Part shown: one piece after another, positions 12,083 through 23,530 of the stretch
Layout: each line of letters opens with the position of its first letter
Position numbering within the stretch: position 1 is the stretch's first letter
NCBI RefSeq assembly: GCF_014905175.1
Contig: NC_057790.1
Coordinates: forward strand, 11,186,469-11,250,468
DNA: 64,000 nt
Reading direction: 5' to 3'
Source of the DNA: Aphidius gifuensis
Taxonomy: Eukaryota; Arthropoda; Insecta; Hymenoptera; Braconidae
Translations under genes and position numbers: made by a program
The notes under the pieces: generated by a model
The model's database searches: none
Seen by the model: only the letters and a program-made list of their open reading frames with translations
Told to the model about the DNA's origin: nothing

Positions 12083-12374
12083 TGTTGGAGATACAAAGTC
12101 TGATGACACGTCCCTGACTAAATATATTTACAATTAGTACACTACCGGACACAAATCTTAACTTACAGGCTGACACTAAACAAACATACACAACTATACA
12201 CTACACACACACTATATGCACCCCTATATAATATATTCATTCCAGTTCCGGCCGCCGTGCACTTTACACTCTTGCCTCGCATTATATATTCTCTGACTGC
12301 TAATTAAATAAACGTAACCAATAATATTAAACTGTACTTGTTATTATTTATGATCTACCCTCACATAACCAACA
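12083..12374 (+). repeat. Copia 3' LTR
   Basis: 292 bp, matching the 5' LTR at all but four positions. It is followed directly by the CTATA target duplication at 12375-12379. Confidence 0.97.
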
Positions 12375-14149
12375 CTATATGAATTATTAATTATTATATT
12401 ATACTAATTGTTTTTCATTTTTTAACATGAAGATTCATTTCAGATATCTTTTTGTCAATTTCATTTTCTTTGTATCCTTGTATCATTTTTTTTTTCTTTG
12501 AACTTTGTTGATTATTTTTTTGAATTTAAGTGGGAATCACGTCATTATTTGTTTCATTATGACGTTACTCGATCATAATAAATAATAATCATACTGAAGA
12601 AGGCTATTCATTTGCATTTTGCATTTTAGAGAGATAGTGACAATTAGAATGATTATTAACTAATATCTTTTTGTTAAATAAAGTTCTGTCATTTTTATAG
12701 TGTTGAAAAGTAGTTTCTTTTTTTAAGTATTGTTTTCAAAGTTGATTCGTAACTTTTAATAATTATTGATATCTATAATTTTTTTTCTTTTGTTTTTTTT
12801 TTTGGCTGCAAAAATATGAAATACATAAAAATTAATAAATAGAATGCTTGGATCAATGCAAAGAAAAAGTATGAAGATTTCAACCAATTGTCAATTTATT
12901 TCTTATCGAGTCAAGTTCAATCATAATCTTTCGTTAATTATTAACCTCGAGAATTCAGCAATTATTGTTGCATCGATTTGATCAAGGAGATATTTACGTG
13001 TATTAAGCAAGGTATCTGTCGAATTCGTTTTCCTTAAATTTGAAATCGTCTTATCGTAATACGACTTTTCATCTTTTTTTTTCTTGTCTCTCCTAAAAAC
13101 TGGCTTGGTGCTTCCTTAACTACTTTCATTTTTACGAGCTGTAAGATAGTTGGATTGAATAATAAAAAAAATATAAGTGATAATCTATAAGATTTCATAA
13201 AAAATAATTATGATATATGTTAGATTGGTCAGATGAATAAATATGAAATTCTATTTCTTTGAATAGATATTTATTTCAAAATACTTATTATGTATCTACA
13301 ATAGGGTGGTCTAAAAAAACGAATTTTTTTTTTTCGCGTTCTTCTACTAAAATTCATGTTTCTTATGAAAAGATGTAATTCTGTGAATTTTTTCAAAATT
13401 TTAGAATGATTTTTAGGAGTCGCGGTTGACGTTTCTCGAAAAAAAATTTAAAAAAATTTTTTTTTTTTTTTTCACCCATTTAGATTTACAAAAAAAAAAA
13501 AATATTTACGTAGGGATGTTGAAAATCATGTAAATCGATTTCTGGCTTTTTTTTAATAAACATCTAAACGTAAAAAGGTTGAATATTATTATACAGACTG
13601 TCCCCTTTCAATCTGATAATAAATTTTTTTGGAAATATATAGCATGAATCGAAAACTGATTCAATTAAAAGTTGTAGGGTTTGAAGGGGGACATAAATTT
13701 TATTCAGAAAAAAAGTTAGTCCTGATGTAAACAATTTTTTAATACAAAAAAAAAACATACCTAACCTAAAATAAAACTATGTTCATACTTCGAACTTCGC
13801 TATTTTCAACTTTAGATATCTACCTCAAATATCGAAATTACAACAATTATGAATTTTGCATAGTGTTTTATATTCAGCATGGTTTTTTATATTCTAGTAG
13901 TTCCTAATAGATTTGCATGCAAGTATTCTTAAACATTGCTGTAATTATAATAATGACAAAATTTTAATAATATCAGCAGTGCCAGAATCGTATTATCAAA
14001 CACAGATATGTTATGAATTTTGCATGGTTTTCTATATTGAGCGTGAACGTCAAATCTTGGAGAAAAGTTTATACATAATGTAAAACTCTAATGACCAGTT
14101 TTTTTATGATTGATATATGATTTAATATATATATATATTATATATATAT
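12375..14149. other. Non-coding AT-rich DNA; lone mariner-like end
   Basis: No gene was seen. At 13302 the sequence TAGGGTGGTCTAAAAAAACG resembles the terminal sequence of the TA-flanked element at 24272, but no matching right end was found. It is treated as a possible solo MITE terminus only. The rest is AT-rich with homopolymer runs. Confidence 0.5.
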
Positions 14150-15072
14150 TGTAACATGACATTTTCACTCATGTGAAAACGCACATACCTGCTCGGGCTA
14201 ATACCGAATGTCACCCTTTCTCCATGTGACACAAATAAAATATCATTATTGGGGGTTGATTTTCTACGCTAAAATCAACAAAAGGCTCAGTTAAAAGTAC
14301 ATGACCAGGATTTATTATTTTACAAAATCAAGAAAAACAATTAAAATACGAATAACCCCAATGAAATGAATGATTAAAAAGCCTACGAGGACACCCAAGA
14401 ATCGCTCAGTGTGCTGGTGATGGTAGATAGGGCCGAGTAAAGACTTCGAATCTACTGTAAATTTAACACTAATATCTAACCTGAAATTGACTATAATAAT
14501 TTAAATAATAGACAGAACTCAGGATATTTTATATAATAAAATAATAAACTGGTTATTTATTCAATTATCTCTTAAATACTACTACAACTTATATACTAAT
14601 TTTCGGACTGTAACGTCTCATGAATCTCCAGCCAAAAGGTGGAAAATACCCATGAGACTCACGTAAAAAGGTGGATTCATCCAAATGTCAATCTCTCAGG
14701 CCAACCTCAGCTAATAGCTGGTGGATTGACTTGACGAGACCAACATTGGAATTGAACCCTTGAACGACCTAAATGGACTCACATTAAGGTTCTCGGCTTT
14801 GCAACTGAATAACCCAAAGTGACAAGTCCATCGTAAGGACGGCCAGCGCTGACTCTGAGAGTAACTTGGCCTCTCAGGCTTTCTAACGCTGTCTGTCCCG
14901 AGCTGAGCTGAGCTCTCTATATAGTCGCTCTTCCCACTCCCTCGGCTCATTCTTTCTCCTCTCTTTTGCAAGAGTGGGAACAGCAAGCCGAGTGAGGAGA
15001 GAATTATTATTACAATATAAATGTGGGGAAAAGAAATAGAATTTAAGGTTGACGTGACAACATCACGTTACA
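14150..15072. repeat. Probable solo LTR (923 bp)
   Basis: Starts TGTAACATGA and ends ATCACGTTACA, giving TGTAAC...GTTACA inverted tips. ATAT lies on both sides (14146-14149 and 15073-15076) as a possible 4-bp target duplication, though the flank is AT-repeat and weakly informative. GC content is higher than the flanks. A TATA-like CTCTATATAG occurs at about 14913, followed by a pyrimidine-rich stretch. There is no internal region, so it fits an LTR left by recombination. The open frame at 14711-14986 (minus) lies inside it and is not accepted as a gene. Confidence 0.55.
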
Positions 15073-16178
15073 ATATAATGAAAGTGCATGGTATTGAATT
15101 ATTATGATAAATTACAATAATGACACAAAATAAGTCATAATATTATTCAAGTTTCAAATGTTACTAGAATTCATTATCGTATGCGCGTGTAATTTATTTT
15201 GTTCGTTGAATAGAACTACGCTTTATTGCATGATTAAAAAAATAATGTTCTGATTGGATTCAAAATAAATATGTATAATACATTTCATAATTTTGAGATC
15301 ATTATTTTTTTTTTTGCATGCAGTCTGGCAAATAATAATTATATTATTGTATCTATGTATTAAGAAAATTATCAGTACTTATTTCAATATACATGAAAGA
15401 TAATATATTAATAATTATAATAATTTTAATAATTATAATTATTTTAGCACGAGGTTTCAATATTATATCGTTTAACAAATTAAAGTATATGAAACCTTAT
15501 TTGTTGTAAAGCATGGTCATATAGATTTAGGGTAAAAAGTATCCCGGCTATGCCGAAGTATGGGCCCAATGTACTTTGGGACTCATAGATGGGGTGGGAA
15601 TTCACCCTATCGATAAATATAGGTTAGGGTTCTTTTAAAACCAAGGGTATTGTTTCACCTTAATAAGGATATCTTGATACAATCTTGATCCAGACTTGAT
15701 CAAGTAAAATATATTATGAAAATAAATTATTTTATTACAATTTGCCTGATCAGGATAGCATGAGAATAACCTTATCTTATCCTTATTAGGGATATCTTGA
15801 TCAAATCTCGAGCGATACTCGATCAAGTTAAAAGAAACATATATTTATTTTATACATCAATATAAATATTTGTTCATGTATATTTAAATATATATTTAAA
15901 AATTGACTGAATTTCATATTTTTATTTTGATTATGTCTTGATCCGGATTAGATCAGGCTATTTGTATCGAAGACGAAATAAAACAATTCCGAGAATTTCT
16001 GGACTCAATACGCAAAAAAAAGTATTTATATTTTTAATTTTTTTTTTATAATTTTAGTTGTTCGATAATAATTTATGCGTTTTTTTTATTCATTTGTTTA
16101 CTAGCATAATTATTCATTAATCACTTTCAGCAATTTATAAGAACAAAAAAATTACACCGGATATCGATTGTCAAAATG
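15073..16178. other. Non-coding, with GATC/ATCTTGATC-rich patches
   Basis: At 15655-15835 and about 15940-15960 there are repeated phrases of the type aaggatatcttgat and cttgatcaag. They resemble the larger GATC-rich arrays at 16.4-17.4 kb. No gene was seen. Confidence 0.5.
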
Positions 16179-16179
16179 G

Positions 16180-16262
16180 CTCAGTGAATTAGTGTTGCGC
16201 CTTTGAATTTTCTGGTCCTGCGTTCGAGGGTTCGAATCTTGGTCGTACAGCAAAGTAGTTTA
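16180..16262 (+). repeat. tRNA-derived SINE head
   Basis: An A-box-like TGGCTCAGTGAATTAGTG and a B-box GGTTCGAATCT (about 16229-16239) are spaced as in a tRNA, but acceptor-stem pairing was not evident. This is typical of a tRNA-derived SINE and not of a functional tRNA gene. The body beyond the B box is not resolved. Confidence 0.55.
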
Positions 16263-16399
16263 AGTTAGGTTTTAGTTCAAAAAGAATTAGGTACTTTCAT
16301 GTTCGTCTATTCATCATTACTCAGTACTACAAGTGTGTAAAGTCATATAAATTACATAACAAAAAAAATAATTGATTAACGAAAATTGTAACTTTTTTT

Positions 16400-16670
16400 T
16401 CAGAATCATATTTCTATTTCTAAATCCAGTCCGGATTATGTATCTTGAATAAGATTGAATACGGAATCTAGATCCATTTCGGATCATGTATCCTGACTTC
16501 ATCCTGAAGACAACATCAGGATACCCTGATTCCATCCGGATCCGAACTTTACGAAAAAACATTACCATGTTGATCCATTTCGGTTTCGGAATCTGGATCC
16601 GGCCCGGATTTAAAATCAGTATATCCTGATCCGATCCTGATCAGGACCTGGCTTTAATTTCTACTCGAGT
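16400..16670. repeat. GATC/TCCGGAT-rich degenerate array
   Basis: Many variants of 'atccggat', 'tcctgatc' and 'atcaggat' follow in both orientations. It is a degenerate palindromic satellite related to the array at 16976. No coding. Confidence 0.6.
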
Positions 16671-16975
16671 TATTAAACGCCCGGGGAAAAATCCAGAAGA
16701 TACCCGCAGATACCCGATTTGATAATATCTGTAAACATATGCACAGATCGTTACGGATCTTTGAAGATACCCAGCGATCAGAACATTGGATGTTATATTT
16801 ACTACTAAATATCTTGAAAGATATCTCGGAAAAAATTTAGAATATGCCTAACGGTACAGTCCAACCCTTTATGAACCGTTATTAGACGGTTACCTCGAGG
16901 TTGGAATGTGCGTAAAAAAAAACCGAAACCGAATCCTTGTTTAATCTAAAAATAACCAAATTCTGGGAAAAATGG

Positions 16976-17395
16976 GCAGATCAAATCAAATCTAATTTGA
17001 TTAAATTAAATCAAATTCGATCAAATTAGATCTGGCTCAGATAAGATTTGATCCAGACAGATTTGGGTACAGATCAAACTTGATCTGACTAGATCAAACT
17101 ATATCAAACCAGATCTTCATCCGGACAGATCTGGACCCAGATCAAATCTTATCTGACTAGATCTGACTAGATCAAACTTGATCTGACCAAATCTGACTAA
17201 ATCAAATTCGATCTGGACCCGGATCAAATTATATCTAACCAGATCAAAGATGATCTGCGCTCAGTTCGAATCTAATCTAATCAGATCTGACTAGATCAAA
17301 CTTGATCTGTTCAGATCTGACTTAATCGAACTTGATCTGTCTAGATCTAAATTGATAAAACTTGATCTGCACTCAGATCAAATTAGATCACGGGC
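16976..17395. repeat. GATC-dense palindromic array
   Basis: Tightly repeated AGATCTGACTAGATCAAA / TTGATCTG variants put a GATC every 8-15 bases for about 400 bases. The same motif resumes at 19205-19330 beyond the SINE and foldback insertions. The array was therefore split by them. Confidence 0.85.
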
Positions 17396-17432
17396 GAATG
17401 AATGTTTAAGAAGACCAGCTTTTCGAATGTTT

Positions 17433-17480
17433 TATAATCACAGCCGTGGTTAAGTAGGTAAGGCTCTGGAATTTCACACC
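17433..17480 (+). repeat. tRNA-derived SINE, 5' piece (A box), split
   Basis: GCCGTGGTTAAGTAGGTAAG carries an A-box. The matching B-box piece (GAGTTTAAGTCC) lies at 19059-19070, beyond the inserted foldback element at 17481-19046. The two pieces join into one tRNA-like unit. Confidence 0.6.
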
Positions 17481-19046
17481 CCCAGGTAGAATTTAGTGTC
17501 GATTTTCGACACGCAGTGTCCATTCGACGTCGAAATTCGAGCTCGAAACGACATCGAAAGGTGACGTTTTTCGACGTCGAACCAATGTCGATCCGACTGT
17601 GGCGCGTCATACGGTGATAGTATTAACATATTTATGATAGGGCTTAGTAGATGGCAGAGTAAGTGATTTTCATCAGATTTATTTAAGTATCATTAATTTA
17701 AGCAGGGATGGGCATGCTGTGAGTTTTTGAGTTGTTTACAATTATCCAGAAATGAAACGTTTAAAACAGGATAAATTACATGTATTTCATTTGTCAAATA
17801 AATAAATGACTAAGGACAAGCATAGCTGAAATATGTAGCTAAGGAATTAATGTAACTAAGGAATTATTTCCTTGAAAAATAATTCTTTGGCAACCTCAAT
17901 TCCTTAGCTACATCTTTTCCTTAGCTACTGCTTTTCCTTGGACATTTTTTATTTATTTTATAAATAAAGTACATGTAAATTTATTTTTTAAAAATACAAG
18001 CGTCCAAGAAAAAGCAGTAGCTAAGGAAAAGATGTAGCTAAGGAATTGAGGTTGCCAAAGAATTATGTTTCAAGAAAATGATTCCTTAGTCACATTAATT
18101 CCTTAGCTACATATTTCCCTTAGCTACTGCTTTTCCTTGGACATTTGCAATTTTAAAAAATAAATTTACATGTATATTATTTATAAAAAAAAATTAAAAA
18201 GGTCCAAGGAAAAGCAGTATCTAAGGAATTAATGTGACTCAGCAATTATTTCCTTAAAACATAATTCTTTGGCAACCTCAATTCCTTAGCTACATCTTTT
18301 CCTTAGCTACTGCTTTTTCTTGGACATTTGTATTTTTAGAAAATGAATTTACACGTATTTTATTTATAAAATAAATAAAAAATGTCCAAGGAAAAGCAGT
18401 AGCTAAGGAATTGAGGTTGCCAAAGAATTATGTTTCAAGGAAATAATTCCTTAGTCACATTAATTCCTTAGCTACATCTTTCCCTTAGCTACTGCTTTTC
18501 CTCGGACATTTGCAATTTAAAAAAATAAATTTACATGTATATTATTTATAAAAAAAAATTAAAAAGGTCCAAGGAAAAGCAGTAGCTAAGGGAAAGATGT
18601 AGCTAAGGAATTAATCTGACTCAGGAATTCCTTAGCTACTGCTTTTCCTTGGACATTTTTCATTTATTTTATAAATAAAATACGTGTAAATTCATTTTTT
18701 AAAAATACAAATGTCCAAGGAAAAGCAGTAGCTAAGGAATAGAGGTTGCCAAAGAATTATGTTTCAAGGAAATAATTCCTTAGTTACATTAATTCCTTAG
18801 CTACATATTTCCCTTAGCTACTGCTTGTCCTTAGTCATTTATTTATTTAACAAATGAAATACATGTAATTTATCCTGTTCCCATCTGTAATTATTGCGTA
18901 AATAAATCTGATGAAAATCACTCAATCTACTGAGCTAATGTTAATGCACCGTATGATATCGACATCGGTTCGACGTCAGCATCGATTCGAGTGACTACCA
19001 AATCGGCGCTATTCGACGTCGAATAGACATTAGATTTCTACCTGGG
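17481..19046. mobile_element. Foldback element, CCCAGGTAG...CTACCTGGG
   Basis: The outer inverted arms start CCCAGGTAGAA (17481) and end TTCTACCTGGG (19046). They continue inward with cgacgtcgaa-rich subtermini and a shared catcagatttattta block, about 200-300 bases per arm. The core (about 17800-18840) is a series of inverted modules built from AAAAGCAGTAGCTAAGG and its complement, with ttccttagctaca and aattctttggcaacct phrases and aaataaa...acatgta spacers. Each module is about 250-300 bases. The element interrupts a SINE, with a possible CC dinucleotide duplication. No coding capacity. Confidence 0.85.
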
Positions 19047-19085
19047 CCAGACGCACTGAGTTTAAGTCCGAGTGAGGTCAACTAT
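19047..19085 (+). repeat. tRNA-derived SINE, 3' piece (B box)
   Basis: Continuation of the SINE head at 17433-17480. It contains the B-box-like GAGTTTAAGTCC. Confidence 0.55.
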
Positions 19086-19204
19086 TTATCGTAAAAATAT
19101 AGAATTTTTAATTGCATTTCATTAAAACTATAAAAAGAAACACCAAATTCTTCAATCGAGCATTGACTATTTCGAAATTATTTTCATTAAGTTAATGAAT
19201 TTTT

Positions 19205-19330
19205 ATCCAGATCAAGTTAGATCTAGGCAGATCGAGTCAGACCTGAAATTGTCCAATAATCCTTATCTGGCTTCATCTGGAATACGCCAGAATAAATTTG
19301 ATGTGATTTGATCTGATGATATTTCCCTGG
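19205..19330. repeat. GATC-rich array, right remnant
   Basis: Continuation of the 16976-17395 array (AGATCAAGTTAGATCTAGG-like units). Confidence 0.65.
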
Positions 19331-20029
19331 GTAACCATTGGTTGACCGTTGATAAACCTTGTTCAAATCACTTTAATATAATAAAACTGAAAGCTGAACT
19401 CCAAACCTCAATTTGACCTGATTTCAACTTACGAGAGTGATTGGGTCATATCGTTGGGGAAACCTCAAAGTAACCGAAATCCAGCCAAAGTTATTGAACG
19501 GTTAAATAATGGTTACAGCAAACTGGTCTTCGGTTCACATAACCTCAGAATAACTCTTATAGAACGCGGTTAGAGACAGTTGTTTTTGCGCACATTGCAA
19601 TCGGCAAGTAACGTTATCCAACCACGAAAAAACCTTATAAAAACTTAACCTCAAAATAACCGGATTCCAACCCACGAAACAGGCTGGGTCGTACCGTTAG
19701 AGATACCCTGTTCGTTCATGTTTGTGCAGACATCCACAGATTTTTTCAGATCTTCGAAGATATTTAAAGATACCTAGCGATCGTGATCGTGATTTTTACA
19801 CACGCTGAATATCTTCAAAAGTATGCAAAGACCTAGAAAGGCCTGCGCATGTCTTTAGAGATAAAACAAGTAGGTCATCTGTGGATATTTTTATCTGTAT
19901 CTCTGAATATCTTCGGGATTTTCCCGGGCATATAAAAAATCTACAATCAGTTATTTGTTGTCCTTTTAGAGTTTCAGCTTGTCCAAGATAAACGCATAAA
20001 CGCATAAAAACGCGTATAAACGCATTTTT

Positions 20030-20600
20030 TGATTTGACGTTGGTAATGCCTCAAGATCATATGCTTCTATACGATTTAATTCAAATTAAAAAGCACGACC
20101 TGGTTCTAAATGACGATATATTTTATCCTTGATAAAACCATTTCTTTGACGAAATGTAGAGAATTTTGGAAATTGACGTTTTTGTAATGCAGCAAATGTA
20201 ACGTCTAATACCACGTGATATTAGCTCATCTTTTTATTTTTGTAAACACTATCTTTCATAAAGTTTCATTAATTTCCGTATTTTTTTTTCAACCATCCAT
20301 AATCCATAAATTTTTATTCAATTCATAATCTTGGCAAATGATATGGATTCGGTAGACAATAACCAGCTAATGTATTTTTTTAATGCTTCACGATATTTTT
20401 TATGTAAAGCATTTAGTTTTTCTGGTATTGCTGATGATATTGGTGATGGTAATTGTCCAATATATTCTTGTGCTTTTGTACATTGTTTTCTCATCATATC
20501 TAACTTATTGATGAATTTTCTTTGATGGTTTTATTTTATCTTCTATGAATTGTGATGAATAATTATTTTTAACTGAATCTATAATGTTTTGATTAAAATA
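20030..20600 (-). pseudogene. Unidentified degenerate coding relic
   Basis: Read on the minus strand, two blocks look protein-coding. One, at about 20500-20320, includes 'KAQEYIGQLPSPISSAIPE' and 'LHKKYREALKKYISWLL'. The other, at about 20220-20040, includes 'LQKRQFPKFSTFRQRNGF' and 'ELNRIEAYDLEALP'. Stops and frame changes separate them. No family was recognised. Amphipathic Lys/Leu helices and the absence of any host exon structure suggest a decayed mobile-element or viral-type gene. The T-run between the blocks may mark an insertion. Confidence 0.35.
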
Positions 20601-20657
20601 ATTTACATTAAAAGAGAAGTATTGCTTAAGCAATTGCCTGTATATTTGTCTGATGTT

Positions 20658-21045
20658 TAATAATATAATTTAATCCATCGTAGTCAAGGGAACAAACAGT
20701 AAATAAGAAAAAACAAAAGATAAATACATAATTGAATTAATAAATTAATTATTATTACCTACCTTTATTGCGTTACTTTCGCCGGGAATCGAACCCAGGT
20801 CTTTTGCTTACCAGGCAAAAGCCTTGCCCTCTAGACCACAGGGCTTCTTATTTTTTCTAAGTTTCAAGTTAACTCCGAGTCCTTCTATTTATCAATTCAT
20901 TTTAAAAAAAATAATAATAATATATAATTTAATCCATCGTAGTTAAGGGAATAAACAGTAAATAGGAAAAAACAAAAGATAAATATATAATTCAATTAAT
21001 AAATTAATTATAATTACCTATCTTCATTGCGTTACTTTCGTTGCA
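20658..21045 (-). repeat. tRNA-derived SINE tandem pair
   Basis: A body of about 120 bases at 20658-20776 is repeated at 20922-21040 (aatttaatccatcgtagt...cattgcgttactttcg). The first body is joined to a tRNA-like head at 20777-20850 on the minus strand. That head has A box TGGTCTAGAGG, B box GGTTCGATTCC, and an anticodon-loop-like CTGGTAA between TTTGC/GCAAA stems. The second body lacks a head. Acceptor-stem pairing fails, so this is a SINE dimer with a head-truncated second unit, not a tRNA gene. Confidence 0.7.
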
Positions 21046-21581
21046 CCCATCTTTTGTTTTTTTTTTCTAACTACCCATTCTAAACAAGTTTTTGGAGCAA
21101 TTTAAGCTTACTAACCAGCCAGTAGTTGTCGTCATTGTCGTCATATATATCGTCATAAAGATAATAAATAAATCTATTGTTGTTATTCATAACATTAATT
21201 ATAAAGCTAAATCAACACTTGACGCAATTGTTATTGCATTCAAAAGTTTTTTTTAGTCTTCAAATAAAATACCCTGAAATTGCTGAAAATATATGAAGAG
21301 CTATCCAAGAAAAATTTTATGAGATACATGTACCAGCCATTAACATCAACAATATAAAGAACGATACTACTGTTATTAATATAATTGATAACAATAATTT
21401 CTATCCAAAAATTTATATTCTTCAGTTATGAAAAAATAATATTTAATTTTTTTAAAACTAATATTAAAATTAAAACTTAATATTGAATTATTTTAAAATA
21501 ATATTAAATTATTCAAATACAATATTTAACATACTAAATTTATATTTCATAATATACAATATTTAATAATACTAATAATAT
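21046..21581. other. AT-rich, no gene
   Basis: Short A/T-rich repeats (ataatatta variants at 21430-21560). Nothing else was seen. Confidence 0.5.
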
Positions 21582-23530
21582 ATGTATATAATTTTCATTA
21601 TGTTGGCATTTGAAGATACTCGATCTGGTAAGGTAAAAAAAATAGATTCGTCATTAACAAAAGTTCTTTCAAGACTTAAAGATGAAATATATAAAATTAA
21701 CCTAGAGCTTTATAATTCGTATTTGTCGCGTAATGACATTCAATTATGTTCAAATAATACTAAAAACTTAGTTGGAGATGGATTAAATATAATTCAAGAT
21801 GATCTTGTAAATCTTAAAGTAATGTATCAGTTGAAGATGTTCTGTCTCGTAGAAAGATTTTATTTAACACGTTTAATAATAGTTTTGATAATTTTAATCC
21901 TGATCATAACCGTATGATCACTCTTGAAAAAATCGGTGACTATATTTCTCCAGTAGAATATGTAGTTGGAAAAAAAAGCCATGCTTCCATCATAAACATA
22001 GTGGAACATTTGAAAAAAAATATGATGAGTCATATGTAGCGTTTTTTTTCACTAACTAAAATATTTAAGCAATTTTTCGATTTACCAAAAGTTTATGATA
22101 CTGTTATTGAAAACAAAAAAAGGTTCAAAGGAGAAACTTCAGTAGTTACGAGCTTTGACCAGAGCAGATCATGGAAATTATTAACTCAAAAATTTAAATC
22201 AAAACAAGTTCTTCCTCTTTTTTTATACTACGATGATTTCGAAACAGGTCATGCCCTCGGCAGCCATGCTGGTTCACATGAAATTGGTGCAGTTTATGTT
22301 CGAATTCCTTGTTTTCCTCCTGAATTTTCTCGTTCACTCGATCATATTTTTAACGCTCTGTTTTTTATAGTCATGACAGATTAGAATACGGAAACTACCA
22401 AACTTTTGAACCACTTATAAAAGAGCTTCTAATTCTTGAAAAAGATGGAATACAATTGAATTTGAAACAAGGAAAAACTAAGCTTTATTTTAAACTAGGA
22501 TTAGTATTATGTCTCATAATTTATGAGACAACCTCAGGATTCATGCAATTCTTGGATTTATTGGAAGTTTTTCAGGGAGTTTTTCTTGTCGATTAAGTAA
22601 ATTCAATAAAATTCAGCGATCATTAGCTACGTTTGAAGATAGAGCTTATTTGCGTAATATTATTTCGGACAATCGAGATTTAAAATTAAATGATCCACCA
22701 AGAACTGGCATAAATGAAAAATGCATTTTTCATGAAATTCCTGACTGGCATTTAACCAATTTTTTAACAGTTGATATTGTGCATGATACATTAGAACACG
22801 TTTGTAATAACGACACGTGTGCAATCTTGAAATATTTTATATCAACTGATAAATTTTCTTTGACTAACTTTAATCAACGATTAAAAAACCACAAGTTTGA
22901 TTTAGTTGACTCAAAAAATATTCCACCACAAATTTTTCGGGATAATTGAAAGAATAATTAAATTAAAATGTCCGCATCAGAAATGTAGACTTTCTTTGGA
23001 CATTTTGGCATAATTATTGGGGATCTAAATCCAGAAAATGATGATGCGTGGCGATTATATTTGAGTTTGTGTCAAATCTTTATTCTCATAACTTCCTGTG
23101 AAATACAAAAAGAATGTCCTGCACTTTTAGAAAATTTAATAGCTGAACATCATTCGTTAGTCAAAAATACAATAAAAGAGGACTGAAACCATCAGATCAT
23201 CATCTAATTCATTATCCAACAGTTATGCAACAATCTGGACCGTTAATTAATTTTTGGAGTATGAGATTTGAAAGCATCGAGATACAAGAGCTCCTGCGAT
23301 TGCACCAAATTGCACTAAAAACGGATGTAAAACAATAGCATCTAGGGTTCAAATGAAATTTGATTATAGCATGCTTTTTAAAACTGCCCTGCTTGATATT
23401 TTAAAAACTTGTTTGTCCACAACAATTTCAATCAAACAGTTATGCATTTTTAATGATAATATTTTCGCTGTAAATTGTATAATACAAAATGATATTCATA
23501 GCTGGATTGAAAAAAAGCAGTGTTTATAAG
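21582..23530 (+). pseudogene. Decayed transposase-like gene ('DDFE..GSHAG' / 'DIVHDTLEHV' family)
   Basis: In order along the plus strand: a helical N-terminal part with 'KVLSRLKDEIYKINLELYNS' (about 21660); 'SPVEYVVGKK' (about 21950); 'LPLFLYYDDFETGHALGSHA' followed by 'GAVYVRIPCFPPEFS' (about 22210-22330); 'FLTVDIVHDTLEHVCN' (about 22770); and a C-terminal 'HYPTVMQQSGPL' with 'WSMRFES' (about 23210-23275). This set of motifs is shared by a multicopy protein family seen in many animals that behaves like a transposon protein. I cannot assign it firmly to a superfamily. The frame is broken by several stops and shifts (for example near 21915, 22040 and 22380). It is a relic. Confidence 0.6.

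Larger units (their letters stand above)
7718..12374 (+). mobile_element. Copia-type LTR retrotransposon, complete but defective
   Basis: A 4657-bp element is bounded by two 292-bp LTRs (TGTTGG...CAACA) and a perfect 5-bp target duplication, CTATA, at 7713-7717 and 12375-12379. The 5' LTR is followed directly by an initiator-Met half-tRNA primer site, and the 3' LTR is preceded by the purine tract AGAGGAGG. Domain order is Gag - protease - integrase - RT - RNase H, which defines the Copia superfamily. The LTRs differ at only four positions by eye, so insertion was recent. Even so, Gag and Pol carry stops, frameshifts and an apparent deletion of the zinc-binding pre-integrase region near 9367. 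The copy was probably defective when it moved. Confidence 0.97.
16679..19932. mobile_element. TIR element with nested insertions (GCCCGGGAAAA ends)
   Basis: The left end GCCCGGGGAAAAATCCAGAA at about 16679, followed by agataccc...agatacc blocks, is mirrored at the right end, where the minus strand reads GCCCGGGAAAATCCCGAAGA (ending about 19932). The subterminal phrase agatctttgaagatacccagcgatc (16757 area) recurs in similar form near 19746. Inside lie the GATC arrays, a SINE and a foldback element. No transposase is encoded. The target duplication was not resolved, so the ends may be a few bases off. Confidence 0.55.

Noticed and set aside
14711..14986. 91-codon minus-strand frame with a protein-like composition
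   Set aside because: Lies wholly within the probable solo LTR and has no recognised motif.
20777..20850. tRNA-Thr-like sequence (anticodon loop CTGGTAA)
   Set aside because: The acceptor stem does not pair and the unit is fused to a repeated body, so it was called a SINE instead.
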